Below are positions 8,778 to 16,347 of a stretch of DNA of 54,503 nt, one piece after another. Source of the DNA: a virus; IMG/VR virus record IMGVR_UViG_3300031957_001318, positions 1 to 54,503 of that record; one strand, given 5' to 3'. Position 1 is the first letter of the stretch; each line of letters begins with the position of its first letter. The position numbers and the translations under genes were made by a program. The notes beneath the pieces were generated by a model. That model was given only the letters and a program-made list of their open reading frames with translations, ran no database searches and was not told the origin of the DNA.

Positions 8778-8853
8778 TGCTGGGTAGCTCAGATGGTAGA
8801 GCGTCCGACTGTTAATCGGATGGTCGCGGGTTCGATCCCCGCCCCAGCAGCCA
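8778..8853 (+). tRNA. tRNA-Asn (anticodon GUU) with encoded CCA
   Basis: A cloverleaf of 76 bases. The acceptor stem is TGCTGGG with CCCAGCA, the D arm is AGCTC/GAGC, the anticodon stem TCCGA/TCGGA holds the loop CTGTTAA with anticodon GTT, and the T arm is GCGGG/CCCGC with TTCGATC. Discriminator G and CCA are encoded. It begins 7 bases after the RNA ligase stop, and the next minus-strand stop codon abuts its end. Confidence 0.97.
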
Positions 8854-9318
8854 TTACCTTCCCATAGCACTGTTAAACAATCTGGATGCGGCATTGCGCA
8901 TGATGCTGCGATAACGCGCGCCAACGCTTTCCACCCAAAATTTGCCGGGCTGGCTGTACAGCCTGCCGAGACTGTCCACCCCGTGGAAGCCATAATTCTG
9001 GCGCATCGCATAGTTGGCTTGATAAACCATTGTGCATTTATCGCCAAGCTTCAATGAACCTATAACATCAAGTGCGCGCTGGTCATTGTACACCGACCCA
9101 TAAGCGGCATTAGGTCCAGCGGGGATTACGCCATTCTTCCCAGCCGTGAGACTAGACCGCAGAAACCCCGTCAAAATAGGTGTTGCATCACGAAGCGCAA
9201 TGAAATAATCAAGCATCCCTAACTGAAACGCTTCCTCGCTTCGTTCCGTTGTTTCCTTTGTCCATTTTCGGACGGACTGTAAAAAACCGCGACTAGTGCC
9301 GAGGTTTCCACCCCTCAT
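8854..9318 (-). CDS. HK97 gp10-like head-tail / tail completion protein
   Basis: About 154 residues. The order of a basic N-terminus, a central helix (AFQLGMLDYFIALRDATPILTGFLRSS) and a C-terminal PGKFWVESVGARYRSIM fits the HK97 gp10 family that connects the tail to the portal adaptor. I use the ATG at 9318, which overlaps the previous stop as ATGA; an ATG at 9327 is possible. The stop abuts the tRNA-Asn gene. Confidence 0.75.
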   Translation of the reverse strand: MRGGNLGTSRGFLQSVRKWTKETTERSEEAFQLGMLDYFIALRDATPILTGFLRSSLTAGKNGVIPAGPNAAYGSVYNDQRALDVIGSLKLGDKCTMVYQANYAMRQNYGFHGVDSLGRLYSQPGKFWVESVGARYRSIMRNAASRLFNSAMGR

Positions 9319-10382
9319 CCGTACCATTCGCGCAACCCCTTCTTATCCAGCTTGTAATCCGCGCGGCACATACAATTGATAATCTGGTGAGGCCCGGCCC
9401 CCAATTCCGTATCATGGGGATACCTTAACGCTGCCCCATCCGGCATGATAAACGGCTCAGATAGACCCCTAACCTGTGTGCCGCTGATAAACATATGCTG
9501 TACACGGTCAATCATGGAACGTCCAGTGTGTCGCCATGTGCGGATTAGGAACTGCTCAGGAACGCCGGTCTTTTCTAGCCCTTGCCGCCACGCGTCAAAC
9601 TTGCCTTGTTCGATTGCACCAATGGTTTCCGTGCGAGCAATACGCAGACCGCGTACCATGAGTTGATTGTTCTCATACCGTCTAAGCAGCGCGTCAATCT
9701 GGGATTGCGTCAACGTCCGGCTTTCAGCGATGATGCGGCGGATGAATGCTAGGTCTCTTGGATTGAGTTTCATCCCCAGCGCGCGGGAAGGATCGGTTGA
9801 CAGGTATTCGCGAAGGTTGCGCACCCATTGCATCTGTTGCGGATCAAGCCCCACAACCCCGCCAGTGCGCCGCCCATTAGCGCCAATGCGCCCCACAAGG
9901 TCACGCGCGATACGGTCAAGTGGCCTGCCTAGAGCATACCCGTCAGCGATCACGTCACGCGCTACGGCTTGCGCTTCCGTTGACAGGCCAACCACCAGAC
10001 GCGCAGACAGGTTCCTAGCATACGTCTCAGCAAGCGGCGACAGGCTGTTATACCGCACCACTGCCCGCGTACCATCCGGGTAAATCCATGTGTTAGACTG
10101 GATGGTCAGCGAGCCGGATTGTGAGTACACTTCCAGAATGATGGCCTGTAAACGTGCATATGCAGCAGGGTCAATATTCAGCGCATTGACCGCCGCGTTA
10201 ATATCACCGGACCGCAGCGCATCCCTTAACTGGCCCATCTGCGCACGGTTGCGAATGTCCTGCATAGCGGTCAAGAACGCGTTACGGATGCGCGGTTCAT
10301 ACAGGCGCACGAGGTCCGCAATTTGCCGCTCATACATGGCGTCTTTTAGGTATTGACTGACTGGTGCGGGTGTGCTAGGCAT
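9315..10382 (-). CDS. Phage head morphogenesis protein (MuF-like)
   Basis: 355 residues. The N-terminal two thirds are helical; the C-terminal part holds the MuF-type pattern RIARTETIGAIEQGKFDAW, then TWRHTGRSMIDRVQHMF and HQIINCMCRADY, which includes the conserved RTE and the NCMCR cysteine motif. MuF proteins bind the portal and are packaged in small copy number. In this genome it lies away from the portal gene, among connector genes, which is less usual. Confidence 0.85.
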   Translation of the reverse strand: MPSTPAPVSQYLKDAMYERQIADLVRLYEPRIRNAFLTAMQDIRNRAQMGQLRDALRSGDINAAVNALNIDPAAYARLQAIILEVYSQSGSLTIQSNTWIYPDGTRAVVRYNSLSPLAETYARNLSARLVVGLSTEAQAVARDVIADGYALGRPLDRIARDLVGRIGANGRRTGGVVGLDPQQMQWVRNLREYLSTDPSRALGMKLNPRDLAFIRRIIAESRTLTQSQIDALLRRYENNQLMVRGLRIARTETIGAIEQGKFDAWRQGLEKTGVPEQFLIRTWRHTGRSMIDRVQHMFISGTQVRGLSEPFIMPDGAALRYPHDTELGAGPHQIINCMCRADYKLDKKGLREWYG

Positions 10383-10423
10383 GGTGAACGTATAGCACAG
10401 AAAGCGTGGAGGCGCAAAGAGGA

Positions 10424-10594
10424 ATGGATATTAGCGAGTTGATTAAGGAAATTCAATTAGCAATGGATCGCGTTGGTGTAGAGCGTGATCGTATTGATGA
10501 CATTATCAGCAACGCAGAACAATTGCGCGATAACTGCCAAACTGCATATGATGACCTCTGGCATGCGCGCGATGCATTGTCGGAACTAGTCTAA
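10424..10594 (+). CDS. Small helical protein of plus-strand island
   Basis: 56 residues, almost entirely charged helix (DISELIKEIQLAMDRVGVE, then NAEQLRDNCQTAYDDLW), likely a coiled coil. I chose the ATG at 10424, after GAGGA. It precedes a DUF551-like gene on the same strand with a gap of 28 bases, and both are antisense to the neighbouring late genes. Function unknown. Confidence 0.55.
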   Translation: MDISELIKEIQLAMDRVGVERDRIDDIISNAEQLRDNCQTAYDDLWHARDALSELV

Positions 10595-10622
10595 CCCAAC
10601 CAAACCGCCAAGGATGCAAAGA

Positions 10623-10922
10623 ATGACCAAATGGCAACCGATTGAAACAGCGCCGCATGGCAAAACATGCCTTATCTTCCTGAAAGATCAATACGGCCAT
10701 CAAAGAATTATCAAAGCAGAGTACTGCGATAAATTTTCTTGGGAAGCCTATTGTGAAAATTTCGAAGAAGAGTGGTGCGACTGGAATGAGGATGCAGGAT
10801 CGTATTACTACCCAGAAGGATGGTATGAAACATGCTGGTATCACAATGACATTTCAGGGATGAGAGTTACAGACACACCAACCCACTGGCAACCACTTCC
10901 CGAACCGCCTAGCGCACAATAA
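10623..10922 (+). CDS. DUF551-like protein
   Basis: 99 residues. It begins with KWQPIETAPHGKTCLIFL and ends with THWQPLPEPP, the two signatures of DUF551, a family of small proteins common on phages and prophages with no known biochemical role. The middle is very rich in Trp, Tyr and acidic residues. The ATG at 10623 fits the AAGGA site; an ATG at 10614 is possible. The 3' end overlaps the convergent connector gene by 14 bases. Confidence 0.78.
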   Translation: MTKWQPIETAPHGKTCLIFLKDQYGHQRIIKAEYCDKFSWEAYCENFEEEWCDWNEDAGSYYYPEGWYETCWYHNDISGMRVTDTPTHWQPLPEPPSAQ

Positions 10923-11259
10923 ACACCGAGGCCACCGGCTCCCCAGCCCCTTTATAATTAATGATCCGCACGACAGACACAACGTCACCGTCGATGCGGA
11001 TCATGTCGTTATTTTCCATATCGACCACGCCTTGGCATAGCACTTGCCTATCGCTGGCAAGCACCGTAGTGCCGTCAACGTATTTTTGCGACACGCCGCT
11101 AACCACCGCGTCAATCCGCGTCCATGTCGTCGTGACGGTCGGAGGGTCCCATTCGTTCGCGCCAGCAACCGTGGTCGACACCCCGATCTCGACAACGCCT
11201 TGATTGTACTTTTCCAGTAGCCGTCCAGCCGTGCCTCGCATACGGTCATAGAGTGGCAT
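10909..11259 (-). CDS. Head-tail joining protein
   Basis: 116 residues. The start MPLYDRMRGTAGRLLEKYNQ and the later beta-rich half (DGTTVLASDRQVLCQGV, MIRIDGDVVSVVRIINY) match head-tail joining proteins of the FII/gp9 style that follow the connector gene. I chose the ATG at 11259, seven bases after GGAG, rather than 11286. It lies between the DnaT-like connector and the MuF gene. Confidence 0.72.
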   Translation of the reverse strand: MPLYDRMRGTAGRLLEKYNQGVVEIGVSTTVAGANEWDPPTVTTTWTRIDAVVSGVSQKYVDGTTVLASDRQVLCQGVVDMENNDMIRIDGDVVSVVRIINYKGAGEPVASVFIVR

Positions 11260-11279
11260 AAAAAAATCTCCTAGGGGTG

Positions 11280-11310
11280 TTGACATGTGGTTTCGGGTGT
11301 GTCATATAGT
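11280..11310 (+). promoter_or_regulatory. Promoter of the 11.3-12.1 kb plus-strand island
   Basis: TTGACA at 11280-11285 and TATAGT at 11305-11310 (19-base spacing; CATATA at 11303 gives 17). It is followed by a leader of more than 250 bases before the main gene. Confidence 0.55.
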
Positions 11311-11356
11311 TTATCAGCTAAACGCAAGGAGACAAAACCAATAGCAACCGCTCACC

Positions 11357-11488
11357 ATGTGCGTCATCATGGTTTCGCAAAATGGAAGGTCGCCATACCT
11401 ACTGGCACAAGTCCGCAAGGGTAAAGTGTTAAGTGGTAAGTCTCAATTTGAGCAAGGTGATAGTTTCAATTGTGAAGAACGCAACTAA
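11357..11488 (+). CDS. Possible leader peptide
   Basis: A 43-codon ORF from ATG 11357 to TAA 11486-11488 in the leader of the 169-residue gene. It has no good ribosome site; the nearest AGGAG is 24 bases upstream. It is basic and polar with no signal or membrane segment. It may be a real small gene, a regulatory leader, or chance. Confidence 0.3.
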   Translation: MCVIMVSQNGRSPYLLAQVRKGKVLSGKSQFEQGDSFNCEERN

Positions 11489-11530
11489 AATCTAGGCAAG
11501 TTGTTCGCCGTTGCTGCATGGTCAATCCTA

Positions 11531-11559
11531 GCTTCCCTTGTCGGGTTAGCTTTATTTTT
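11531..11559 (+). promoter_or_regulatory. Hairpin with U-rich tail in leader (possible attenuator)
   Basis: GCTTCCC pairs with GGG-TTAGC around a short loop (with a bulge), followed by TTTATTTTT at 11551-11559. It lies just before the AGGAGG of the next gene, so it could act as a weak terminator that controls read-through. Confidence 0.4.
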
Positions 11560-11573
11560 ATCAGGAGGAAAGA

Positions 11574-12083
11574 ATGAAGATCGTAGAGGCTATGAAGAAA
11601 GTGAAAGACAATCGCCGCAAGATTGATGATCTTCGTCAGAAGATTGCCAAGAATGCTGCTCGTCTTTCTTACGAAACGTCTCAATATGATAATCCTGAGG
11701 CAAAGGTCAAGGAGTGGCTACAATCCTGCAATGATCTTTCAGTGCAATCCGTTGATCTTCTTGAACGTATCAATAAGACTAACATCAATACGATTGTTGA
11801 AATCGAGATTGGCGGCAAGTCTGTTTCTCGTTCCATTGCTGGCTGGATTTACCGCCGCCGTGAGTTTGCGGCGATTGATGCTGCAACTTGGAAAGCGTTG
11901 ACTGACAATGGCTTGAAAGATGGATTCGCAAAAACGGCATCAGGCGACCAGATGGAAGTTAAAGTCGTGCGTCACTTTAACCCTGAACAGCGAGACCGTA
12001 AGATTTCAGAGTTCTCAGAGGAACCATATTTGATTGATAGCCGACTAGAGGTCATCAACGCTATCACCGATCTCGCGGAATGA
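11574..12083 (+). CDS. Hypothetical helical protein of plus-strand island
   Basis: 169 residues with an excellent ribosome site (AGGAGGAAAGA then ATG). Residues 1-75 are a highly charged helix, probably a coiled coil (VKDNRRKIDDLRQKIAKNAA). The middle carries GGKSVSRSIAGWIYRRREF, and the C-terminal part is mixed. It has its own promoter and an intrinsic terminator directly after the stop, so it forms a single-gene unit antisense to the head-connector genes. I do not recognise the family. Confidence 0.78.
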   Translation: MKIVEAMKKVKDNRRKIDDLRQKIAKNAARLSYETSQYDNPEAKVKEWLQSCNDLSVQSVDLLERINKTNINTIVEIEIGGKSVSRSIAGWIYRRREFAAIDAATWKALTDNGLKDGFAKTASGDQMEVKVVRHFNPEQRDRKISEFSEEPYLIDSRLEVINAITDLAE

Positions 12084-12086
12084 TTT

Positions 12087-12108
12087 AGGCCCCATTGGGG
12101 GCCTTTTT
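12087..12108 (+). terminator. Rho-independent terminator
   Basis: GGCCCC-ATTG-GGGGCC stem followed by TTTTT, four bases after the stop of the 169-residue gene. It ends where the convergent connector gene's stop codon lies. Confidence 0.85.
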
Positions 12109-12635
12109 CACACCACCCGCGCATCAAACGAACGCACACCAGCAGTCCCGCGCACGAAACAGTCAATCCTGCGCATGGCAGCTTCAACACGGGTCTGCAT
12201 GGCCTCATACGATGCCGCATACCGGCTGGCATCATACCCCACTTGGATTTCCCCAACCTTCTCCATGGTGATTGCCGCATCTGCCAGACGGTACGAAGGC
12301 GACAGAACACCCGGCGCGCTAAGTTCTGCCCATGCCAAGTCATACTGAGCCGCGATAACCTCATCCGGGATTTCATCGTCGGCAATCGCGTTACCATCGC
12401 AATCTACCACGTCAGACCGAGGCCACGCACCAACCTGCGACCGGCCTAGTGTTCGTGCACCCTTCCACTTAAGCCCGTTCAGGTACGCAAACGCAGCCCG
12501 CATTGGTACATCCGAAGCGTCTTCATCTGCTACCGTACCGCCATAGTAATTCGCCACATGCAGAATGAAACCCGCTCGCGTTCCGTAGCTGTCTGCACCC
12601 GTAACGCCAGTGCCATTTTCAATTACCAACGCCAT
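12108..12635 (-). CDS. Head-tail connector protein (DnaT-like family)
   Basis: 175 residues. The N-terminus (MALVIENGTGVTGADSYGT) and the helical middle (AAFAYLNGLKWKGAR, then DEVIAAQYDLAWAEL) match the phage family often annotated as putative DnaT-like ssDNA-binding protein, which in siphoviruses occupies the head-tail connector position. Given its place between structural genes, a connector role is more likely than a DNA-binding role. Confidence 0.78.
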   Translation of the reverse strand: MALVIENGTGVTGADSYGTRAGFILHVANYYGGTVADEDASDVPMRAAFAYLNGLKWKGARTLGRSQVGAWPRSDVVDCDGNAIADDEIPDEVIAAQYDLAWAELSAPGVLSPSYRLADAAITMEKVGEIQVGYDASRYAASYEAMQTRVEAAMRRIDCFVRGTAGVRSFDARVV

Positions 12636-13187
12636 TTATGGTCTTTCCTCCCACCATGCCCGGAAAATGCCCGCATTAGGGCCGCTACCGGGGTTTGTTA
12701 AGACAAAATAGTATGTTCCTGCCGGAATGCCGCGCTCATCAGTCAGCCCATTTCCTACGCTCGCAATCTGTGCTGTTGCAGACGCAGCACGCCCAGCAAA
12801 AGCATCAAGAACCGTTCCGCCTGTATGTGTACCGCCCGCAGTAATTGCCACGACTGGTGAATATGCCGGTGCTACAGACATGGAATTGCGCGGGATAATC
12901 GGAAGTGTTTCAGAGAATGTGCCTCCCTCAGTCCCGCCAATCCGTGTTTCAACATCTGCCCAACCGTCAACCATTTCTAGACGTAAATCAAACAAGATTA
13001 CATCTACCGGAACTACAGCCTTGACAACTAGCGTCCCACCGTTAGCAATGGCAATCCGGCGAAACGTCCGAAACTCGCGCCCATCAAAGAAACCAGTCTG
13101 CCCAACATCAACGCGAATTCGGGCATTATCTCCGTCCGCATCGGTCATCAATTTCAGTGGCGGATAGTTACTGTTAAACCGCGTCAT
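12636..13187 (-). CDS. Structural protein, beta-rich
   Basis: 183 residues, beta-rich with many Gly, Thr and Val, and internal strands such as GGTLVVKAVVPVDVILFDLRL. It abuts the connector gene and overlaps the preceding gene by 4 bases, so it is part of the head/connector series. I do not recognise a family; a minor virion or head-fibre protein is a reasonable guess. Confidence 0.65.
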   Translation of the reverse strand: MTRFNSNYPPLKLMTDADGDNARIRVDVGQTGFFDGREFRTFRRIAIANGGTLVVKAVVPVDVILFDLRLEMVDGWADVETRIGGTEGGTFSETLPIIPRNSMSVAPAYSPVVAITAGGTHTGGTVLDAFAGRAASATAQIASVGNGLTDERGIPAGTYYFVLTNPGSGPNAGIFRAWWEERP

Positions 13188-13678
13188 CGGGCTTTGTGCG
13201 TCCTAGTGATAACATACCGCACGTCATAAAGGCTTGCAGTCCCGTTAGCGCGGCAATAGACCGTAGCGCCATTACCTTCCCATGTATCAAGCGTATAAAC
13301 GCCAGTGGAAATTACCATCGTTCTAATCTCGCCCTGACCTTTAGGGAACGTGATGGGTCGGCGATACAGTTCGCCAATAGATCCGCCAATATCAAACCAG
13401 AACTCAATATAAGTCGTGTTAGCGCTAGTCGGCACAACCTTGGCGTCAATGGTAATCAGCAGGGCATCTCCATTCTGACCCGTAATAACAGAACCATCAT
13501 AGAACGACGTAACATCAGCAGGAAGTTGACTTTCAATAACCGACCCTGCGTTATTGGCAACCAGCGTATCAGTGTCAGCCGCAATAAGCTGCGGCGATCC
13601 AGACGTGTATTGCGTATCGACGTAGTTTCCCCATCCCGTCCAAGATGCAGCCGCTACTGGAGAGACAAACCTAACCAT
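13184..13678 (-). CDS. Structural protein, jelly-roll-like
   Basis: 164 residues with alternating strands (SGSPQLIAADTDTLVANNAG, TTYIEFWFDIGGSIGELYRR, KGQGEIRTMVISTGVYTL). This pattern of a shallow jelly roll is found in virion decoration and tail accessory proteins. It shares a 4-base overlap with the next gene and a 1-base overlap with the gene before it. Specific role unknown. Confidence 0.62.
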   Translation of the reverse strand: MVRFVSPVAAASWTGWGNYVDTQYTSGSPQLIAADTDTLVANNAGSVIESQLPADVTSFYDGSVITGQNGDALLITIDAKVVPTSANTTYIEFWFDIGGSIGELYRRPITFPKGQGEIRTMVISTGVYTLDTWEGNGATVYCRANGTASLYDVRYVITRTHKAR

Positions 13679-13941
13679 TACGAACGAACCACGCCAACCG
13701 TAGTGGCCCCGTTAGGCGACAAGACATACACGTCAGCAGCAGGGCCTGAGAAGCTATATTCTCCGTCCCAGTGCTGATAGCTAGCATGAGCAGCACTAGC
13801 TGGGGCAGTGCCGCCAGTCGCAACGATGTAAATCCGCATACCACCCACAAGCGTTTCCGTGGCCGTGAGCGCCGTCACGTTATCGCCAATCTGCACATAA
13901 TCAGCCGCGCTAACCGCAACCCGTACCGTCTCAAGAGCCAT
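13678..13941 (-). CDS. Small structural protein
   Basis: 87 residues, beta-rich and without charged helices (VRVAVSAADYVQIGDNVTAL, GGMRIYIVATGG). Small proteins like this occur as decoration or fibre adaptor proteins next to capsid genes. It begins the connector-side group downstream of the kinase/sulfotransferase insert. No family recognised. Confidence 0.6.
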   Translation of the reverse strand: MALETVRVAVSAADYVQIGDNVTALTATETLVGGMRIYIVATGGTAPASAAHASYQHWDGEYSFSGPAADVYVLSPNGATTVGVVRS

Positions 13942-13988
13942 CTATATCGTCCTCTGTATAGTTTGCCTAGAGTGTAGCAAAAAAGGTG

Positions 13989-14017
13989 TTGACAGGCAAA
14001 GCGAGGGGGTGTAGTGG
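13989..14017 (+). promoter_or_regulatory. Promoter of the TTGACAGGC family (kinase)
   Basis: TTGACA at 13989-13994 followed by GGCAAA, a 17-base spacer and TAGTGG at 14012-14017. The GGAGG and ATG of the kinase follow at 14033-14047. Confidence 0.55.
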
Positions 14018-14044
14018 TGTGGGGTGCAGCAAATGGAGGCAGGT

Positions 14045-14431
14045 ATGGCTGACTTGTATATCATTCGCGGCGTTCCCGGCAGCGGAAAGACTACGCTTGC
14101 GGAAAAGATGAACGATAGCGGGATGATTGACGTCTATTTTGAGGCGGACATGATGATGATTGATCATGACGGCAACTACAAGTTTGACCCGTCTAAATTG
14201 TCTTTCTGCCATGACCAGTGTCAGCGCGCCGTTGATGTTGCCTTGACTGTCGGCCACAACGTTGCTGTCTCAAACACGTTCACGCGGAAATGGGAAATGA
14301 AGCCTTATTTTGATATGGCGAAAAAACACGGCGCGCAAGTTACGGTGATTGTTTGTCAGGGTGACTTTTCCAATGTGCATGGCGTCCCGAATGGGAAGGT
14401 TCAGGCGATGCGCGACAGGTTTGAATACTGA
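14045..14431 (+). CDS. Polynucleotide-kinase-like P-loop protein
   Basis: 128 residues. A Walker A motif GVPGSGKT lies at residues 9-16, followed by FEADMMMID at about 37, then HDQCQRAVDVALTVGHNVAVSNTFTRKWEM, the layout of the AAA_33 / T4 Pnk 5'-kinase and N4BP2-type kinases. The start at 14045 follows GGAGGCAGGT. It could phosphorylate RNA or DNA 5' ends and so prepare ends for the phage RNA ligase; a zeta-toxin-like or other small-molecule kinase is the alternative. It has its own promoter, and its last 31 bases overlap the convergent sulfotransferase gene. Confidence 0.82.
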   Translation: MADLYIIRGVPGSGKTTLAEKMNDSGMIDVYFEADMMMIDHDGNYKFDPSKLSFCHDQCQRAVDVALTVGHNVAVSNTFTRKWEMKPYFDMAKKHGAQVTVIVCQGDFSNVHGVPNGKVQAMRDRFEY

Positions 14432-14880
14432 CCGCACAACCTCCTAAAAACCCGGCTCTCCATTGCGTCCGCCTTGGTGATCCATTTCTTTGATGCGTTC
14501 TCGCGAGGCACCGGGTCAACATACCCGATACTTGCCAAAGCGTCAGAAATTCGCTCAATAGGATATACCTCAATCCCCGGCATATCCATAAACCATTCTT
14601 GTGGCTTGAATGCGGCCTGTTCCGTGCGGTACCGCAGGATATGGCGGCACACGCTATCGACGTCACCAGCCGGATAATAGTAATTAATCGCACTCACTAG
14701 CCGGTCAATAGGATCACGCACAACGGCAATGATACGGCTGGCAGTCATGGGATATGCAGACGCGCGAATGTGGCCTAGATGTGTCATGGGGCCTAGCGTG
14801 GATGCAGCCTTGACTAGGCTAGATGAGCCGGATTTAGGGATTTGTAGGAGGATGGTGTTTAGGTGCGGGATGTATGGCAT
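14401..14880 (-). CDS. Sulfotransferase family protein
   Basis: 159 residues. The PAPS-binding 5'-phosphosulfate loop is LLQIPKSGSSSL (residues 11-22) and the 3'-phosphate motif is VVRDPIDRLVSAINYYYP (about 53-70). Both are typical of cytosolic and carbohydrate sulfotransferases. At 159 residues it is shorter than most family members, but it has both cofactor motifs. It follows the major capsid gene after a strong terminator and so is probably separately expressed. A target on host surface glycan, lipid or a virion protein can only be guessed. Confidence 0.88.
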   Translation of the reverse strand: MPYIPHLNTILLQIPKSGSSSLVKAASTLGPMTHLGHIRASAYPMTASRIIAVVRDPIDRLVSAINYYYPAGDVDSVCRHILRYRTEQAAFKPQEWFMDMPGIEVYPIERISDALASIGYVDPVPRENASKKWITKADAMESRVFRRLCGQYSNLSRIA

Positions 14881-14894
14881 GGCGTCGTACTAAC

Positions 14895-14922
14895 AAAAAA
14901 AGCCCCGCCATCACAGCGGGGC
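14895..14922 (-). terminator. Terminator after the major capsid gene
   Basis: Read on the minus strand, GCCCCGC and GCGGGGC form a 7-base stem around a 7-base loop followed by a run of seven T. It separates the capsid gene from the sulfotransferase gene. Confidence 0.88.
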
Positions 14923-14944
14923 CTATTCTTAAATACCAACCGGA

Positions 14945-15976
14945 TTAGGTCAGCGTACCACGGCGCAGCGTGCCGGGGCGCTGGCAATAATACAGCGGAT
15001 AGGCGTGGACGTGATACTTGGCAAAGCGCGGGGTTTGCGCGAAAGCCGCATCTAGTTCCTGCACGGCGTAGACCGACTGACCCGGAGTGTTGACGTACGG
15101 CATGAATTCATCTGCCGGTGCCATCGCCTTCACAAAGATACCATCACCACCATCAACGAAGAACTTAGCATCGTTAACGCCGATTGCGATTTCCGAGTTA
15201 TCGTCCGAACCGCGATAGTTGATGAAGGTAATCCCGCCGAAGGTGAATTCGGTAAACGGATCAATCCCGCGCATTTCAGCAGCAGCCTGCCAGTTCAGCC
15301 AGAATTTCTCTACGTTGGGATGCTTGATAAGGGCATCATAGAACGCATCACCCACAAGGCCGACGACACGCGACCGACCCACAACCCAAGCGCCTTTAGC
15401 CGAACGCTGAATAGAGCGTTGCAGAGTGCGACAGATACCCGCAACATCAGTACCGTCCTGATCAAGCTCAAACGAAGTCGCAGTGTCCTGCGCCTCACCA
15501 AACTCGGTGTAGTAGTTGTAGTACGTCGAACCGTCAGCCGGGTCCAGAGCAAGACCTTGAATAGCAGCAAGGCGCAGGTATTCCTCGGTGTACTCCATCT
15601 TCTGGCGCATGCTTTGCAGACGGCCAGCAACTTCGCGCTGAACGCTCATCAGTTCGGTCTCGGAGCCAAACTCACGCAGGCCAGCAACCTCATGCGCCCA
15701 GACGGTATCCTGAACCGCAAGGCGGGGGATGGTAAGGCCCAGCATGTCGCGGCTGTAGCGGCTGTTTTGCTCAGGCGCAGAACCGCGCTCAGAGAAACCA
15801 ATAAGGTTCAGAGTGTCGGTCTTACGGTCAACCCAAACGTTTTTAGTGCGAACCGGCTTAGGGGTAAACAGGTTCATCGAACCCAGCATTTGCGGGTTAT
15901 AGTCCATCTTTTCAACCGTCGAAGACAGTTCAAACATGGAGAAGGCATCAGCCTTAAAAATGTCCATAGTAGCCAC
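14945..15976 (-). CDS. Major capsid protein (lambda gpE type)
   Basis: 343 residues of the Phage_cap_E type: N-terminal DIFKADAFSMFELSSTVEKM, a central VWVDRKTDTLNLIGFSERG, the E-loop-like LAVQDTVWAHEVAGLREFG and the C-terminal half with FTEFTFGGITFINYRGSDD and FAKYHVHAYPLYYCQRPGT. It directly follows protease/scaffold and decoration genes, and a strong terminator ends the unit, as expected for the most highly expressed virion gene. Confidence 0.93.
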   Translation of the reverse strand: MATMDIFKADAFSMFELSSTVEKMDYNPQMLGSMNLFTPKPVRTKNVWVDRKTDTLNLIGFSERGSAPEQNSRYSRDMLGLTIPRLAVQDTVWAHEVAGLREFGSETELMSVQREVAGRLQSMRQKMEYTEEYLRLAAIQGLALDPADGSTYYNYYTEFGEAQDTATSFELDQDGTDVAGICRTLQRSIQRSAKGAWVVGRSRVVGLVGDAFYDALIKHPNVEKFWLNWQAAAEMRGIDPFTEFTFGGITFINYRGSDDNSEIAIGVNDAKFFVDGGDGIFVKAMAPADEFMPYVNTPGQSVYAVQELDAAFAQTPRFAKYHVHAYPLYYCQRPGTLRRGTLT

Positions 15977-15987
15977 GTTAGAACTCC

Positions 15988-16347
15988 TTAATCGCGGACA
16001 ACAATATTAAGCGCAAGCAGGGTCGCGTCAAGCTCAGCATTAGTGCCGTCAAAAGTCAGCTTGGACCGCTTGACCTCCGCGTCACGAACAATCACAGTGC
16101 GGTCAACAGCCGCCAGCGCATCAACGCCCTCGTAAAGAATGCCAGCAGCATCTTCCGAACCGTCAGTAGCGTCACCATCCCAAGCGACAGCAGCACCACC
16201 CACAATGGCGTAAACCTGACCGGCAGGGATGGCGGCATCGCCCCAATCGGTGTCACTATCAAAAGCCTGCACTTCGCGCGAACGGTAACCATTCGCTTCC
16301 GATTGCAGAAACTCGGCGGTACGCGCGCCCTCAGTAAGCGTAGCCAT
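15988..16347 (-). CDS. Head decoration protein (lambda gpD-like)
   Basis: 119 residues. The N-terminus EFLQSEANGYRSREVQAFDS and the centre VYAIVGGAAVAWDG, then AAGILYEGVDA and VIVRDAEVKRSKL, match the decoration protein family that stabilises lambda-like capsids at three-fold sites. It lies between the protease/scaffold and capsid genes, its normal place. Twelve bases separate it from the capsid start. Confidence 0.88.
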   Translation of the reverse strand: MATLTEGARTAEFLQSEANGYRSREVQAFDSDTDWGDAAIPAGQVYAIVGGAAVAWDGDATDGSEDAAGILYEGVDALAAVDRTVIVRDAEVKRSKLTFDGTNAELDATLLALNIVVRD

